64,000 nucleotides of DNA. Source: Macrothele yani. Taxonomy: Eukaryota > Arthropoda > Arachnida > Araneae > Macrothelidae. Below, in pieces: positions 1 to 10,499 of the stretch. The stretch's first letter is position 1. Each line of letters begins with the position of its first letter. Below the pieces are notes generated by a model. The model searched no databases, was not told where the DNA came from, and saw only the letters and a program-made list of their open reading frames with translations. The stretch is taken from positions 44,773,336 through 44,837,335 of the forward strand of contig CM077006.1 of assembly GCA_039090855.1 (NCBI GenBank), written 5' to 3'. The position numbers and the translations under genes were made by a program.

Positions 1-324
1 TCGAAGGTTTAACCAAAAATTTATAAAACTAGCAGTTGTGCCTGTTCTCCAAATGGTGAATCTATAATTGTTTTTAAAATAAAATTAAAGAAAGAAAAAG
101 TAATTAAGGGAAAGAAAAGTAATTTAAGGTCCGTAACTGTTTCACAATTTAAAACAGGGTCGTGACGTCAATGCATATGGTTTGAAGTAAAACGGATCAA
201 GCTTTGGCACCATTTAATTTTAAATAAAAATCTCATGGAATTTTTACAGCATTTCAACATTTCTGGCATAATTATTTTTAAACCTAACAGCATTTTGAAC
301 AGTAAAGCTAAGCCTATCTTTTGA
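1..324. other. AT-rich intronic or downstream sequence, nothing recognised
   Basis: I see no exon, repeat unit or transposon end here. It lies downstream (in ACADM sense) of the last visible ACADM exon, so it should be intron before the missing terminal exon(s). I looked for the expected next exon (a reverse-complement IFGGNG coding start after an acceptor) throughout positions 1-2674 and did not find one. Confidence 0.5.
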
Positions 325-775
325 ACTGTTGGGTTTTTAGACTTTTCTAGGTATCCAAACCTTAATAGGACTATCAGCATGCCAATTTTCAGATCTCAAG
401 GTTATTGAGAAGTGGTCAAACAATTCACGAAAAATTCAAGCAGAGAAAGTTCCAAAGCCACCATTTTGATTTTTCTTATTTTTTCTCTTTTGGTTTTCAG
501 ACTTTTCTAGGCATTTGGACCTTAAGACATATCAGCATGACAATTTTCAAATCTCTGGGTCATTTAGAAGTGGTTCAACAATTTGCAAAAAATTCAAGCA
601 GGCTATGCTCTAAAGCCGCCATTTAAATTTTTTGTTTTTGGACTCTTCTAGGTATTCAGACAGTACGACCTATCAACATGACAATTTTCAAATCTCCAGG
701 TCACATAGAAGTGGTCAAACAATTCGCAAACATTTCAAGCACAGAAATGTTCCATAGCCACCATTTTTATTTTAT
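325..775. repeat. Three-unit degenerate tandem repeat, ~140-160 bp period
   Basis: Three successive units begin near positions 374, 532 and 672 with TCAGCATGCC/TCAGCATGAC/TCAACATGAC followed by AATTTTCA. Each contains a GTGGT-CAA-CAATTC block, a CAAGCA block and a GCC-CCATTT block. The element CTTTTCTAGG recurs before each unit. Divergence between units is roughly 15-20 percent, so this is an old array. No coding function is seen. Confidence 0.7.
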
Positions 776-868
776 GTTTATGCCGGCAGAAAAGGCAGAA
801 CTTGAAAAGCGTTGCTACATCATTAAGCATTGCTTCGTTGCCAGTTTGATCGTAGCCTGTCCTTTCAC

Positions 869-1250
869 CCAGTGAGAAGAGAGTGCTAAAAATAGCTATG
901 TCACCATGGCAGCAGGTCACAAGACTAGAACTTTCCTCTGTGGCTACTGCTGAAGGCAGAGGAACACATTCATTCCTTTCCTTTGCATCTTTAAAAAATG
1001 CTTAAAAATCAGAAAATAATTATTCTTAAATTTTTTTTAAGGAGGCATGATAGTTTCATCCAGTGAGAAGAGAGTGCTAAAAATAGCTATGTCACCATGG
1101 CAGCAGGTCACAAGACTAGAACTTTCCTCTTTGGCTACCGCTGAAGGCAGAGGAACCCATTCATTCCTTTCCTTTGCATCTTTAAAAAATGCTTAAAGAT
1201 CAGAAAATAATTCTTCTTAAAATGTTTTTTAAAGAGGCATGATAGTTGTG
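869..1250. repeat. 191-bp direct tandem duplication
   Basis: The block starting AGTGAGAAGAGAGTGC at 871 recurs at 1062, a period of 191 bp. The copies differ at only a few positions (for example GTGGCTACTGC versus TTGGCTACCGC), so the duplication is recent compared with the neighbouring array. No gene or transposon end was recognised. Confidence 0.85.
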
Positions 1251-2128
1251 AGTTTATGCTGTAAAAATTGTAATGCATTATGATTTATAGTTTGCCATAT
1301 ATCAGGGTTTTTTTAATGGATCCCATCGCAAAATAGAAAATTTTGTGAAATTTAAACATTTCATTTCTTGTAAATTAAATCGAAATTCAAATAAAGGACA
1401 TTGAGGTGCAAAAATTCAGCCATGGTCCTACATGCCTACAAAGTTTCGAAGTTCTGTTGCTGTGTCCGGAACGCAAACTGATAGCACTTTTTTGCTTACC
1501 TTAATTTTGAAATACAATAGCTACTGAACTATAGCCAACATCGAAAAATGGTTTATTTCAGCATATTCTCACAACAATTCTATACAAACGATGTAAATTT
1601 CATATTTTTGTGTTCAATACTTTTTGCGCTGTGAGCTAGGAAAGTGTGAGTGTCACGAAATTTCTAAAACAGCAGCGGCAGTAGTTACTTTTTCTTAGAA
1701 TAGAGAGGTTCATAAAGCATTTTTTTTTTTTTTGAGACATTTTAAACCCCTTCCTGGCTATGGCCCTGGTTGGCCATACCTCCCATCTGCTTCCGGTTTC
1801 TTATGGAATTGATGCCACGTCAAATAGCTGCTGAACTGAAGGCACAAGGAGGACCTACCTAATACTTTGGTAGGTAATCTCCAGGTCTTGCAGTTAAAAC
1901 ACATTTCAAATGCAACCATCTAAGAATTTAGGGAACTTGAATAAATGTATGGGGATTTTTGGAACTTGGAGAATTTTTGTTATATAAAATGAAGTGTTTG
2001 TTAAACTTTGTGTTGCACTGTTCTAATGAAAAAATGGAGTGAATCCTCTGAGTGATGTCCAAGAGAGACAACATCTGCAATTATAGCTGTGTGTGTGTGT
2101 GTGTGTGAGAGTGAGAGAGAGTGAGAGT

Positions 2129-2167
<39 letters not shown>

Positions 2168-2674
2168 CTTCTAATCAAGTTACGAACCAAAATTCAAAAA
2201 CTACACAACTATTACAGTAAGATGAGAAAGAAAGTGGCCTAAGTGAGCTGAAATTATTAACAGTGAATAGTTAAAGCCCATGGAAGTCCAGATCCATGGT
2301 TCCCAGTACTATATACACTGAATAATTATTACGTACAATATGTACCTAAAATTGTTTTATTTTACTGGGAATAAATCGGCAGCTAAGGTAAAATCTACAT
2401 GAACTAAATTTCTTTTCAAAATTTCTGTCAAGCACTTCAAAAAAATTTCCCAACCTCCCTGTATGATGTTTCCCCTCCCCCAGTTCTGAGCTCATGGTGT
2501 CACCACGGCACCCAGGTCAACCCACATATTTTCAGATAATAATCATTAACCTGTATACATATGGAGTCTGATGCAACTGTGCACTATTTTAAGACATTTT
2601 GGTGCCTCTTTATCTTTACCTTGATAGTGAGCTATTATGCTAACCAAAATAACAAAATTTCACATGTGCATTAC
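1251..2674. other. Intronic spacer with a (TG)n(AG)n microsatellite at 2088-2164
   Basis: Apart from the compound microsatellite (about 20 bases of TG repeat passing into a GAGA-rich tract) and a poly-T at about 1720-1733, I recognise nothing. No open frame of note, no terminal repeats, no target duplication. Confidence 0.55.
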
Positions 2675-2851
2675 CTGTACAGCATCAGACGCACACTTGT
2701 TTGCAACATCTCCAGCTAAAGCTTTGGCAATGGAGGCCATATAAGTGTTCCGCTGACCATTATCTGTCTGCCATGCAGCACGCATGTACGCCAGACGAGC
2801 AGTCTCAATGCCTATGGCCATCTCAGCCAACATAAAGTGAACAGCTTGATG
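2675..2851 (-). CDS. ACADM: ACADM exon (last visible): C-terminal helical domain of medium-chain acyl-CoA dehydrogenase
   Basis: This 177-bp, phase 0/0 exon encodes 59 residues, beginning [12 protein letters not shown] and ending NKCASDAVQ. It is bounded by TTTCAG on the upstream side and CAG|GTAATG on the downstream side. It matches the helical C-terminal domain of MCAD, the mitochondrial flavoenzyme that makes the first dehydrogenation in beta-oxidation of C6-C12 acyl-CoAs. Conserved blocks are HQA-FMLAEMA, RAAW, RNTY-ASIAKA and ANK-A-DAVQ. The position of human Lys304 (mature numbering, the common K304E disease site) is glycine here; from memory, fly MCAD also has Gly. The next exon should start IFGGNG and carry the flavin-contact loop, then the YEGTSQ catalytic-glutamate segment; it is not in this window. 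Family assignment is very secure. Confidence 0.97.
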
Positions 2852-3069
2852 CTGAAATTAAAGGAAGATATAAAAGAAAAAAAAATAAGTTTTATAGTAC
2901 AAAATACCTGCCCAGATGTGACAGAAAAATAATGCAAAAATAATATGGAAGAGCTATGAGGAAAAGAATGAATACACATATTACATACATTTTAGTATAA
3001 TGCATACAACAGAATGCTGATTATCTGAACTATTTTTGACTAAAATAACTTAATATAAAAGAGTAAATA

Positions 3070-3849
3070 CATGGTTTGTACACATTTACAGAAAACAAAT
3101 TCCAGGACTTTTGAAGGAGGTCATCAAAAAATTCCAGGAGCTTAAATTTTTCCTAGAATCATAATGCTTTGTTTTAGATTTTGCAAATTCGGGTAAAATT
3201 TACTACATGCATTTAGAATTCTTACAAAATCCAGTGGATTCCGTTCTTACAGGGGGTTTTTCAGTTTGTGTTACATTTTCATCAATGAAGCGGCAAAATT
3301 TCCCCGTACAAAAATTGCTCTGTATAAAACTTATATGAAGTAATCTGGAACCTAGCACAATGAGAATAATACAAAACAATTTTGCCCTGGCACTGAAGAT
3401 TCCCATTTCCAAAGTTATCTATTCCCATGCACACTGCAGGCAGGCCTGATATCAATCTCCTTCAGCAGGAAAAGCCTGTGGAAAGGACCATCTTGGACTC
3501 GTGGGAAGGTTTCTACATGCTGCTGAGACTAACTGCACATAACTACTATATCATAAAGCAAAGTCACAGGAATTGCGGCACTCAAACATCTTGCACTGCA
3601 GCATCACATCTCCACACTCCGTGAAAGGAAAGATGTCATCACGAGCAGATGTTGAAGAGAGTTCGAACAAAGTGATGCCACCAATCTATACATTGTGACC
3701 AACTTTTTTTCGTCGCAAGAAAAAATTCCACGACTATTCTAGGACCTTTCACAAAAATATGAAAACACAAGGACTTTCCAGGTCTGGAAAAAAAAAGGGA
3801 AATAAAATTCTAGGACTTTTCCAGGATTCCAGGGGCCAGGCAAACCTTG
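3070..3849. mobile_element. hAT-like MITE, copy A of the CARGGTT family (6-bp TSD)
   Basis: The left end reads CATGGTTTGTACAC; the right end, read inward on the minus strand, is CAAGGTTTGCCTGG. The element is flanked by TAAATA (left) and TAAATC (right), a 6-bp target duplication with one mismatch. The interior is full of short CCAGGACTTTTCC-type motifs and is clearly related to the copy at 39182-40163 (shared blocks around TAGAATTCTTA, GCAAATT-GGGT and the right-hand half). No transposase is encoded; I infer a non-autonomous element mobilised in trans. Confidence 0.75.
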
Positions 3850-4332
3850 TAAATCCCCTCAAATTATGTGGTCAGGCTTATACTGTGTTGCAATGCAATT
3901 AGTATTGTATATAACTAGGATCTTCCAGGTCTGGAAAAAAAAAAGGGAAATAAAATTCTAGGACTTTTCCAGGATTCCAGGGGCCAGGCAAACCTTGTAA
4001 ATCCCCTCAAATTATGTGGTCAGGCTTATACTGTGTTGCAATGAAATTAGTATTGTATATAACTAGGATCTTCCAGGTCTGGAAAAAAAGGGAAATAAAA
4101 TTCTAGGGGCCATGCAAACCTTGTAAACACCTCAAATTCTGTGGTCAGGCTATACTGTGTTGCAATGCAATTAGTATTGTATATGACTAGAACTTTCCAG
4201 GTCTGGAAAAAAAGGGAAATCAAATTCTAGGACTTTTCCAGGATTCCAGGGGCCATACAAACCTTGTAAATCACCTCAAATTCTGTGGTCAGGCTACACT
4301 GTGTTGCAATGCAATTAGCTTTGTATATGACT
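3777..4332. repeat. Composite ~147-bp tandem array made of a MITE end plus its flank
   Basis: TTCCAGGTCTGG recurs at 3777, 3923, 4071 and 4195. Each unit is about 73 bp of the 3' end of the preceding MITE followed by about 73 bp of the sequence that flanked it (TAAATC..., then GTGGTCAGGCT...). The last unit lacks about 24 bp. The amplification therefore spans an insertion junction and happened after the MITE landed. Confidence 0.85.
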
Positions 4333-5047
4333 ATGCACATGACCACTCCCTTAAGTGCAACTGGGAAATATTGGGTATCCACCTTGCTTACCAGGTATTA
4401 GTCCCTATAATTCTGGTCTCTTCTGGAGAATGAAAAAGCCTTTACAAGGCATCTGATGAAAGATAGGGCTGAGACTGATTATGGTTGTAGAGTGCAAGAC
4501 AACATGGATACAGAAAAGAGACACTGTTGACATAGTCTCACAGCTTCCACAAGTGTAGCAGCACATCTATAACAATGAAAGGGGACATGAATGGCAGAAA
4601 AAAGGGGAGGGGAATAAAACTTGAATCTTATGCCAGTGTTATCAATACGTTTTGAAAAGCCCTTACTATTAATGGTAGCATTTTATGCATCTAACACATA
4701 AATCAGTACAAAATATATGAATACTTCAATGATGTATATTTTATAACAATACCAAAAGACCCAGTGATTCTTTGAGTGCGAGACAGCTGCATGTGTGTGT
4801 GTGTAAGATAGACTGAAATACAAAAATTTTCTTTTTGCGAGACCGCGCGCGTGTGGGTGGGGGGTGATACTGACTGAAATATAAATTTTCTTTTAAATTT
4901 TACCTTCTTTTCTTTCTTCAGGATCACTGAGTTATATTCCAACAGTTTTAGGTTTCATTCAGAAAAATGGAACATTTAGGAATTAAGTGAAAAATTGTTT
5001 TGCAGTAGAGTAAATTCATTCTCTTTAGGTACGCATTTTTTACTCAC
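4333..5047. other. Intron sequence, short GT and GCGC runs only
   Basis: There are short alternating purine-pyrimidine tracts at about 4792-4804 and 4845-4862, otherwise nothing recognised. This is the 2.2-kb intron between the exons at 5048 and 2675. Confidence 0.5.
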
Positions 5048-5143
5048 TTCAACTATTGTCTGCCCAAAAGTTTTCCTCTCTAAACTGTATCGAGTAGCTT
5101 CATCCAGTGCTCTTTGTGCCAAACCAACACCTGCAGCAGCGAC
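5048..5143 (-). CDS. ACADM: ACADM exon: start of the C-terminal helical domain
   Basis: This 96-bp, phase 0/0 exon encodes 32 residues starting [19 protein letters not shown] and ending FGQTIVE. The acceptor is TTTGCAG and the donor GTGAGT. The block [20 protein letters not shown] is the hallmark of acyl-CoA dehydrogenases at the opening of the C-terminal four-helix domain; the arginine in this segment contacts FAD across the tetramer interface in the family. Length and phase agree with human ACADM exon 10 (96 bp, from memory). It splices directly to the exon at 2675-2851. Confidence 0.97.
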
Positions 5144-5528
5144 CTGCAAATAAATAAATAAATAAATAAACACATATATTTAAGCATATATACATATTGA
5201 ACTGGAAAAACAAGGTTATAAAGTCTAATTTCATAAATACAGTGTTGGTAGGCTTTTGCAAATCTCATTCACAAATGAGTAGAGATAAGTTACATGATGT
5301 GACAGTGCCTTTCAGCTATATGTTATCTAAGTGAATCACACAGCTCTGTAACCTAAAGTCATACAAATTCCCATCTGGGTGCTATTGTGTATTACATACA
5401 ACCAGAGTTGTATAAAAATAAAATGTATCTGCATACACAACCATTAAACCAGAAAACTTGCTGCAAAACCGGGAATCATGATAACAATAGAATAAGATAA
5501 TTTAAAGAAAAATTAATATAACAATATA

Positions 5529-6959
5529 CACTGACAGAAAAAAATCCCAACACCACGAAAAAATAGTTGTAGAGGAATGAAATGGCGGCAATACATTTGT
5601 ATAGGTAACATATTTATTCGATTAAGGTTTCAAGATCACAGCTTAATGTAAGCGCGAGAAGAGCCATTTTAAATGTGAAATGCTGGTACATTAATAACCG
5701 GTGTAACCGCCAGAATGTTGAATGCAAGCACGCAAACGTTCATGCATTGGGCCGTACAGGTGCTGGATGTCAGTTTGTGGGATGGAGTTCCATGCCTGTT
5801 GCACTTGGTCGGTCAATACAGGGACGGTTAATGCTGGTTGGGGGTGACGCTGGAGTTGTCGTCCAATGATGTCCCATACGTGCTCGATTGGTGAAAGATC
5901 TGGTGATCTAGCAGGCCACGGCAAAATGTCGACACCCTGTAGAGCATGTTGGGTTACAACAGCGGTATGCGGGCGAGCGTTATCCTGTTGGAAAACACCC
6001 CTGGAATGCTGTTCATGAATGGCAGCACAGCAGGTTGAATCACCAGACCGACGTACAACTGTGCCGTCAGGGTGCGTGGGATAACCACGAGAGTGCTCCT
6101 GCTGTCATAGGAAATTGCTCCCCAGACCATAACTCCAGGTGTAGGTCCAGTGTGTCTCGGCCGCAGACAGGTTGGTTGCAGGCGCTCACCTGGCCTCCTT
6201 CTAACCAACACACGGCCATCACTGGCACCCAGGCAGAACCGGCTTTCATCAGAAAACACAACGGATCTCCACTCCGTCCTCCAATGAGCTCTAGCTTGAC
6301 ACCACTAACGTCGCAAATGGCAGTGGTTTTTAGTAAGTGGAATGCACGCTACAGGGTGTCTGGCTCGGAGCTGTCCTTCAAGTAACCGATTTGTAACAGT
6401 TCGTTGTGTCACTGTGGTGGCAACTGCAGCTCGAATTACTGCCGCAGACGCGGTACGATGCGCCACGGCCATACGCAGTACACGGCGGTCTTCCCTCTCA
6501 GTAGTGCCACGTGGCCGGCTGGAACCCGGTCTTCTTGAGGCAGTACATTCCCTTGACCACCGCTGCCAACAATCATGCACAGTAGCTACATTCCTGCCAA
6601 GTCGTTCTGCAATATTGCGGAAAGAAAATCCACCTTCTTGTAGCCCTATTACACGACCTCGTTCAAACTCCGTGAGCTGTTGATAATGGCTTCTTCGTCT
6701 TCTTAAAGGCATTCTTGACTAACATCAACACACTACGTCGAATCTCAACGATAACTAGCGCTCACGAATGTTACAGCGCGTATTTACAGCAAACCTGCTT
6801 TGCATGTTCCGAGGGGCGCTACTAGCGCCACAGGTATGCGCCGAGCACGAAATTTGCATCGACACCTTCTTACAGACGTACTCTCACTGCCTACCAACTG
6901 TCGTTTATCTAACACAACCCCTTCTTGGTGTTGGGATTTTTTTTTTCCCCCCGTCAGTG
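5529..6959 (-). mobile_element. Tc1-like transposon with near-intact transposase
   Basis: Termini are CACTGACAG-AAAAAAATCCCAACACC on the left and its complement on the right (GGTGTTGGGA...CGTCAGTG), flanked by TA on both sides. It is 1431 bp long, normal for Tc1. The unoccupied target is visible at about 30764 and 31768, where the same MITE reads straight through ACAATA-ATAATTATTAG. The element is therefore younger than the MITE it sits in. Confidence 0.93.
5691..6712 (-). pseudogene. Tc1 transposase, one stop and one frameshift from intact
   Basis: The frame starts MPLRRRRSHYQQLTEFERG at 6712, with paired helix-turn-helix (paired-like) DNA-binding domains in the first ~110 residues. The DDE domain follows, with FSDESRF (first Asp), FQQDNARPH (second Asp) and WPARSPDLSPIEHVWD (catalytic Glu, a DD34E arrangement). 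It ends SGGYTGY at 5691. All three catalytic residues are preserved. A TAG stop interrupts it just before the first Asp (near 6303), and a one-base T gain near 6000 shifts the frame before the second Asp. The role would be cut-and-paste excision and reinsertion at TA. Confidence 0.9.
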
Positions 6960-7585
6960 TATAATTATTAGAACATTACAGATTCCAGAGAGGACAAAAG
7001 TACATTACACTGAATGCATAGAAATGTGTGTAAAATGGACCTTAAGGCCAAAAGTTTAAAATATTGGACTATGAACTTCATAAAAACAAGAGACTAATTA
7101 AAGTAAGTTTTTATATCTAGAAAAACAGTTCCGTTAATGAACCTTCAAAAATTATAAATAGCATTTTCAACAACTAAATTCAAAAATAGTAGACTTATAA
7201 AATACAAAAGGAAAAGATTTTAATTTTATAACTGGCAACTGCAAGAGAAACCTGGCAATAAAATTTAAATTATTTCTGTGTAAACGGAACTTTTGTTACA
7301 GTTCCTATATATTGAGAACAGGCCTTGATAAATCAAGAGGCCAGAAACGTCTGTAAAAACAAAAGAACTCACTATCGAAAGATGTGAAAAATAGTTGAAC
7401 ATTCTCACGTTAAAATAGAATTAAATATATTAATCTGAGTAAAGCCCCGAGTAAGTGTTTTAATTGCTGTAAATAACATTTTTATTTTTTTAATCTACAA
7501 GCCAAAACTATCTGCAAAATCTGCTGATAATTTGGAAACTATCCGTGTATGGCGTACACGTGTACGTCTATATTCTGCGACTCTG

Positions 7586-7929
7586 CACACCCTATTCACT
7601 GTATAATCACATAGGGCAAACATACACACCAACTGTTCTAAGTAGTGTTTTTGTTTATCAGCAGAACAGTATGCACTAGAACTACGCTGACACAGAACAT
7701 TGACATGCCTTTTGTCAGCATGAAAAATGCATAAATACACGTGTTTATATGTGTGTTTTCAGAACCAGACATGCATGCACATGGTGTGTTAGGTCACGCA
7801 TACAAAGTCCTATATTAGGTTCTGCATGCATTGGCACATCTATCGGACCACACTGGAAGTAACTATACATCATGGAGCTGAATTGGCTTTCAAAGGGGCA
7901 CGGTGATTGGATACCACCTAAGTACACAA
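7586..7929. other. Intron spacer, nothing recognised
   Basis: There are GCATGCAC and TGCATGC-type motifs around 7770-7830 but no recognisable element end. It lies between the end of a MITE and the beginning of a fossil Tc1 transposase. Confidence 0.45.
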
Positions 7930-8042
7930 TTAGTGTATAGCATTGCCACTCTTCTGAGAAACCGAAAATCCACTGGCGCTAATGATTTACCTTCATTAAC
8001 GGAAAACAGATGATGCCATTACAGCAAAGCCATGCTCTAGAT

Positions 8043-8583
8043 CAGTGGTCGTCAACCTGGTCCCTACAGCACGCTAGTGGGCAATTCAAGCTTTCATGGT
8101 GGGCAGTGGGGGTTTTGTCCATTGTTACAAATTTTGTTCTTCTGCCATATATCGAATACATTGCGAATAACGTTGCATGTTTGACTTTTTAAAATATGCT
8201 TTTGCAATTTACTTTTGAATTCCACCTCTAAACTTTGAATACAGATAATAATTAAACACAAGGTAATTCGCAAATATGGAAAGTTGAGGATAACACAACA
8301 CACATTTTATTAATGATGTAGATCAGCAGCTCCCGTACTAGTAGGCACTGCATTGATGGAGATGCAGAAATTCATTAAATTGAAATTATCTATGTATAGA
8401 AATACATAGAGTATAAATAAAAAGATAAATTTAAGTACATATTTTTTACAAACCCTGCCCTCTAAAAATTCTTCGCACTTGCGCTAAATAGAGTTACTGT
8501 GGCACCGGTGGGCGGTAAGGAAATTTTACCATCAACAAATATACAAAAGTGGGCGGTAGGTATTAAAAGGTTGACGACCCCAA
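8043..8583. mobile_element. hAT MITE (CAGTGGTCGTCAACC type), 8-bp TSD
   Basis: The left end is CAGTGGTCGTCAACCT; the right end read inward is TTGGGGTCGTCAACCTTTTA. The flanking 8-mers are CTCTAGAT (8035-8042) and CTCTAGGT (8584-8591), a 7/8 match, which is the hAT signature length. The interior has GGGCGGT motifs near both ends and no coding sequence. Confidence 0.85.
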
Positions 8584-9023
8584 CTCTAGGTGGATGCACA
8601 AACTGAGTGATTGTGTCAAACAAAGATTACTGCAGAATGTACAGAAGAAACGCATGTCCTCCACCATAGAACTGGTTGGCAACATCGCACAAACCATTGG
8701 AACAGCTACTTGCACCAGAATAGTCCATCACAAACTGCATGCTCACGGTTATCATACTAGGTCAGCTACACACAAGTACTAAATCACCCTAGGCAATGAC
8801 AGATGACAACTGCAGTGGTATTTCCCTTACCTGAGTACGCAACAGAAGAATGAAGTCATGCTACTCACTCTTTCATTCAGCATCATGTATTTGTGTGTAG
8901 TGTTTGCCCAGGGAATGCTATCAGGCAAACTGAATTGTCCCTACAGCCAAGTTTAGAGGAGAATCTGTCATGATTTGGGACAGTTTCTGTTGAGAAGGAC
9001 TAGGTTCTTAAGTACCCTCGAGC

Positions 9024-10092
9024 CAGAGTAGCAGAGTGTAGACGTACGCAGATATGTTGCAAATTTTTAGCAGGTTTTGCAGATAGTTTTTGCTTATTGA
9101 TTTAAAAAAATAAAAATGCTATTTACAGCAATTAAAACATTTACTCAAAGTTTTACTCAGATTAACATATTTAATTGAATTTTAACTTGAACTTTCAATT
9201 TTTTTTTTTTTTCATCTTCCGAGTTCTTTTGTATTTACGGACATTCCCGGCCTCTAGATTTTATCATGGCCTTTTTCATTGTACGGGAACTGTATTAAAA
9301 GTTTCATTCACACAGAAAGAATTTAAATTTTATTTCTAGGTACCTTTTGCAGTTGCCATTTATTAAATCCAAATAATTCCCTTACATATTTTTGTAAGTT
9401 CAATATTTTTGAATTAGATCAGATCAGATCATGTGTAGAGGATTTTAAGAAGGGAGTGTCTAACCCCAGGTCTTAAAAAACCCTTAAAAATAGGAAGCTA
9501 GAAAATTTGGGTTAGAATGCCCGATAGGAAAGTGACACTGAAGCGAGGTAGAAAGGGGGTGGGGGGCTTATTTGTTACCAGGGGGCCAGTACCCGGGGCT
9601 TGACGGCTTAATGTGCCCATCCGACGCACAGCGGATATTTAGTGGTTCGAGCGTTCGTACCTGCCTGGGATCAAACCCGAGGTCTTCTCCGTGGCAGTCA
9701 CAAACGTTAACCACTAGGCCACCTGCGGCCCTAATTTTTGAGTTAACTTATTGAAAATGCTATTTATAATTTTTGAAGGTTCATTCACAGAATTGTTTTT
9801 CTGGATATCAAAACTTTAATTAGTCTCTTGTTTTTATGAGATTCGTAGTGCAGTATTTTAATATTTTACCATAAAAGTCCATTTCACGCACATTGCTGCA
9901 TATTCAGTTGTAATGTATTTATTTTGGCATCATTGGAATCTTTAATGTTCTAATAATTATTTACTGTTTTATAAATTTTTCTTTAAATTACCTTATTCTA
10001 TTGCTGTCGTGGTTTGCGATTCGCGGGTTTGTAGTAAGTTTTTTGTTTCAATGGTTGTGTACGCAGATACATTTTATTTTTATACAACTCTG
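9024..10092 (-). mobile_element. hAT-type MITE, copy 2, in reverse orientation, carrying a SINE
   Basis: This is the reverse complement of the 30641-31383 element. It ends ...ATACAACTCTG at 10092 and begins CAGAGTAGCAGAGTGTAGACG. The target duplication CCTCGAGC (9016-9023) and CCTTGAGC (10093-10100) matches at 7 of 8 bases. It is interrupted at 9417-9733 by a tRNA-derived SINE. Removing both restores continuity of the Tc1 fossil. Confidence 0.88.
9417..9733 (-). mobile_element. tRNA-derived SINE, family 2, with (GATCA)n-type tail
   Basis: On the minus strand the head reads GGTGGCCTAGTGGTTAACG (A box) and, downstream, GGGTTTGATCCC (B box), the two internal RNA polymerase III promoter boxes of a tRNA-like head. 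The opposite end is a short GATCA repeat at 9417-9432, a typical 3' tail. It is flanked by a 12-bp target duplication, ATTTTTGAATTA (9405-9416) and ATTTTTGAGTTA (9734-9745), consistent with LINE-mediated insertion. Confidence 0.85.
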
Positions 10093-10499
10093 CCTTGAGC
10101 CTATCAGCCACCAGATACAATAAAATTCTGAATAATTTTGCATTACCTATGCTGTGGCAATACTTCGGCGCAGATCCCTGAATGTTTCGGCAAGATCAAG
10201 CACCTTGCAAAATCTAGGTTTGAGCAGCAGAATGTCCAAGTGTTGAATTGGCTGGCCCAAAGTCATGATCTAAATCACATAGAATATCTATGGGATAAGC
10301 TGGAATATGGAATCTGATCTCGGCTGCTAAGACCTTCCTCTACGGCACCTCTAGCAGAAACTTTGCAGGGAGAATAGAGAAAATTTCAGGTACAGACCTG
10401 AAAGGTAGACAAACTACATAATGATTTTGGCTAATAAATGTTCTTCATTCCATCAGACTTAGATGTCTGAGTACTCTTGTCTACATAGGGTTTATTCCA

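Larger units (their letters stand above)
5403..7585 (+). mobile_element. hAT-type MITE, copy 1, interrupted by a Tc1 element
   Basis: It begins CAGAGTTGTATAAAAATAAA and ends TTCTGCGACTCTG, the same termini as the clean copy at 30641-31383. Excluding the Tc1 insertion at 5529-6959, its length is about 750 bp, like the other full copies. The flanking 8-mers (CATACAAC and CACACCCT) match only partly, so the target duplication has decayed or the ends are slightly off. The interior has no coding capacity. Directly related copies lie at 9024-10092 (reverse), 30641-31383 and 31634-32180. Confidence 0.8.
7930..10430 (+). pseudogene. Fossil Tc1-like transposase split by two MITEs
   Basis: Translated scraps in order are: RNRKSTGAND-P near 7960 (DNA-binding linker); VDAQTE/MHKLSDCVKQRLLQN from 8590; a segment reading RIVHHKLHAHGYHTRSATHK; and, from 10190, VQVLNWLAQSHDLNHIEYLWDKLEYGI, which is the catalytic-Glu end of Tc1 transposase. 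It carries several stops and frameshifts. Insertions at 8043-8583 and 9024-10092 cut it, each with its own near-perfect 8-bp target duplication. Terminal repeats were not found. Confidence 0.8.

Noticed and set aside
1..2674. Search for the terminal ACADM exon (IFGGNG... YEGTSQ)
   Set aside because: No matching reverse-complement coding block with a splice acceptor exists here; it must lie outside the window.
3427..3624. Short open frame after position 3427 as a small gene
   Set aside because: It lies inside MITE copy A, has no counterpart frame in homologous copy B, and shows no protein-like features.
9600..9735. tRNA gene on the minus strand (A-box and B-box present)
   Set aside because: It is the head of a SINE with a tail and a 12-bp target duplication; no acceptor stem closes.
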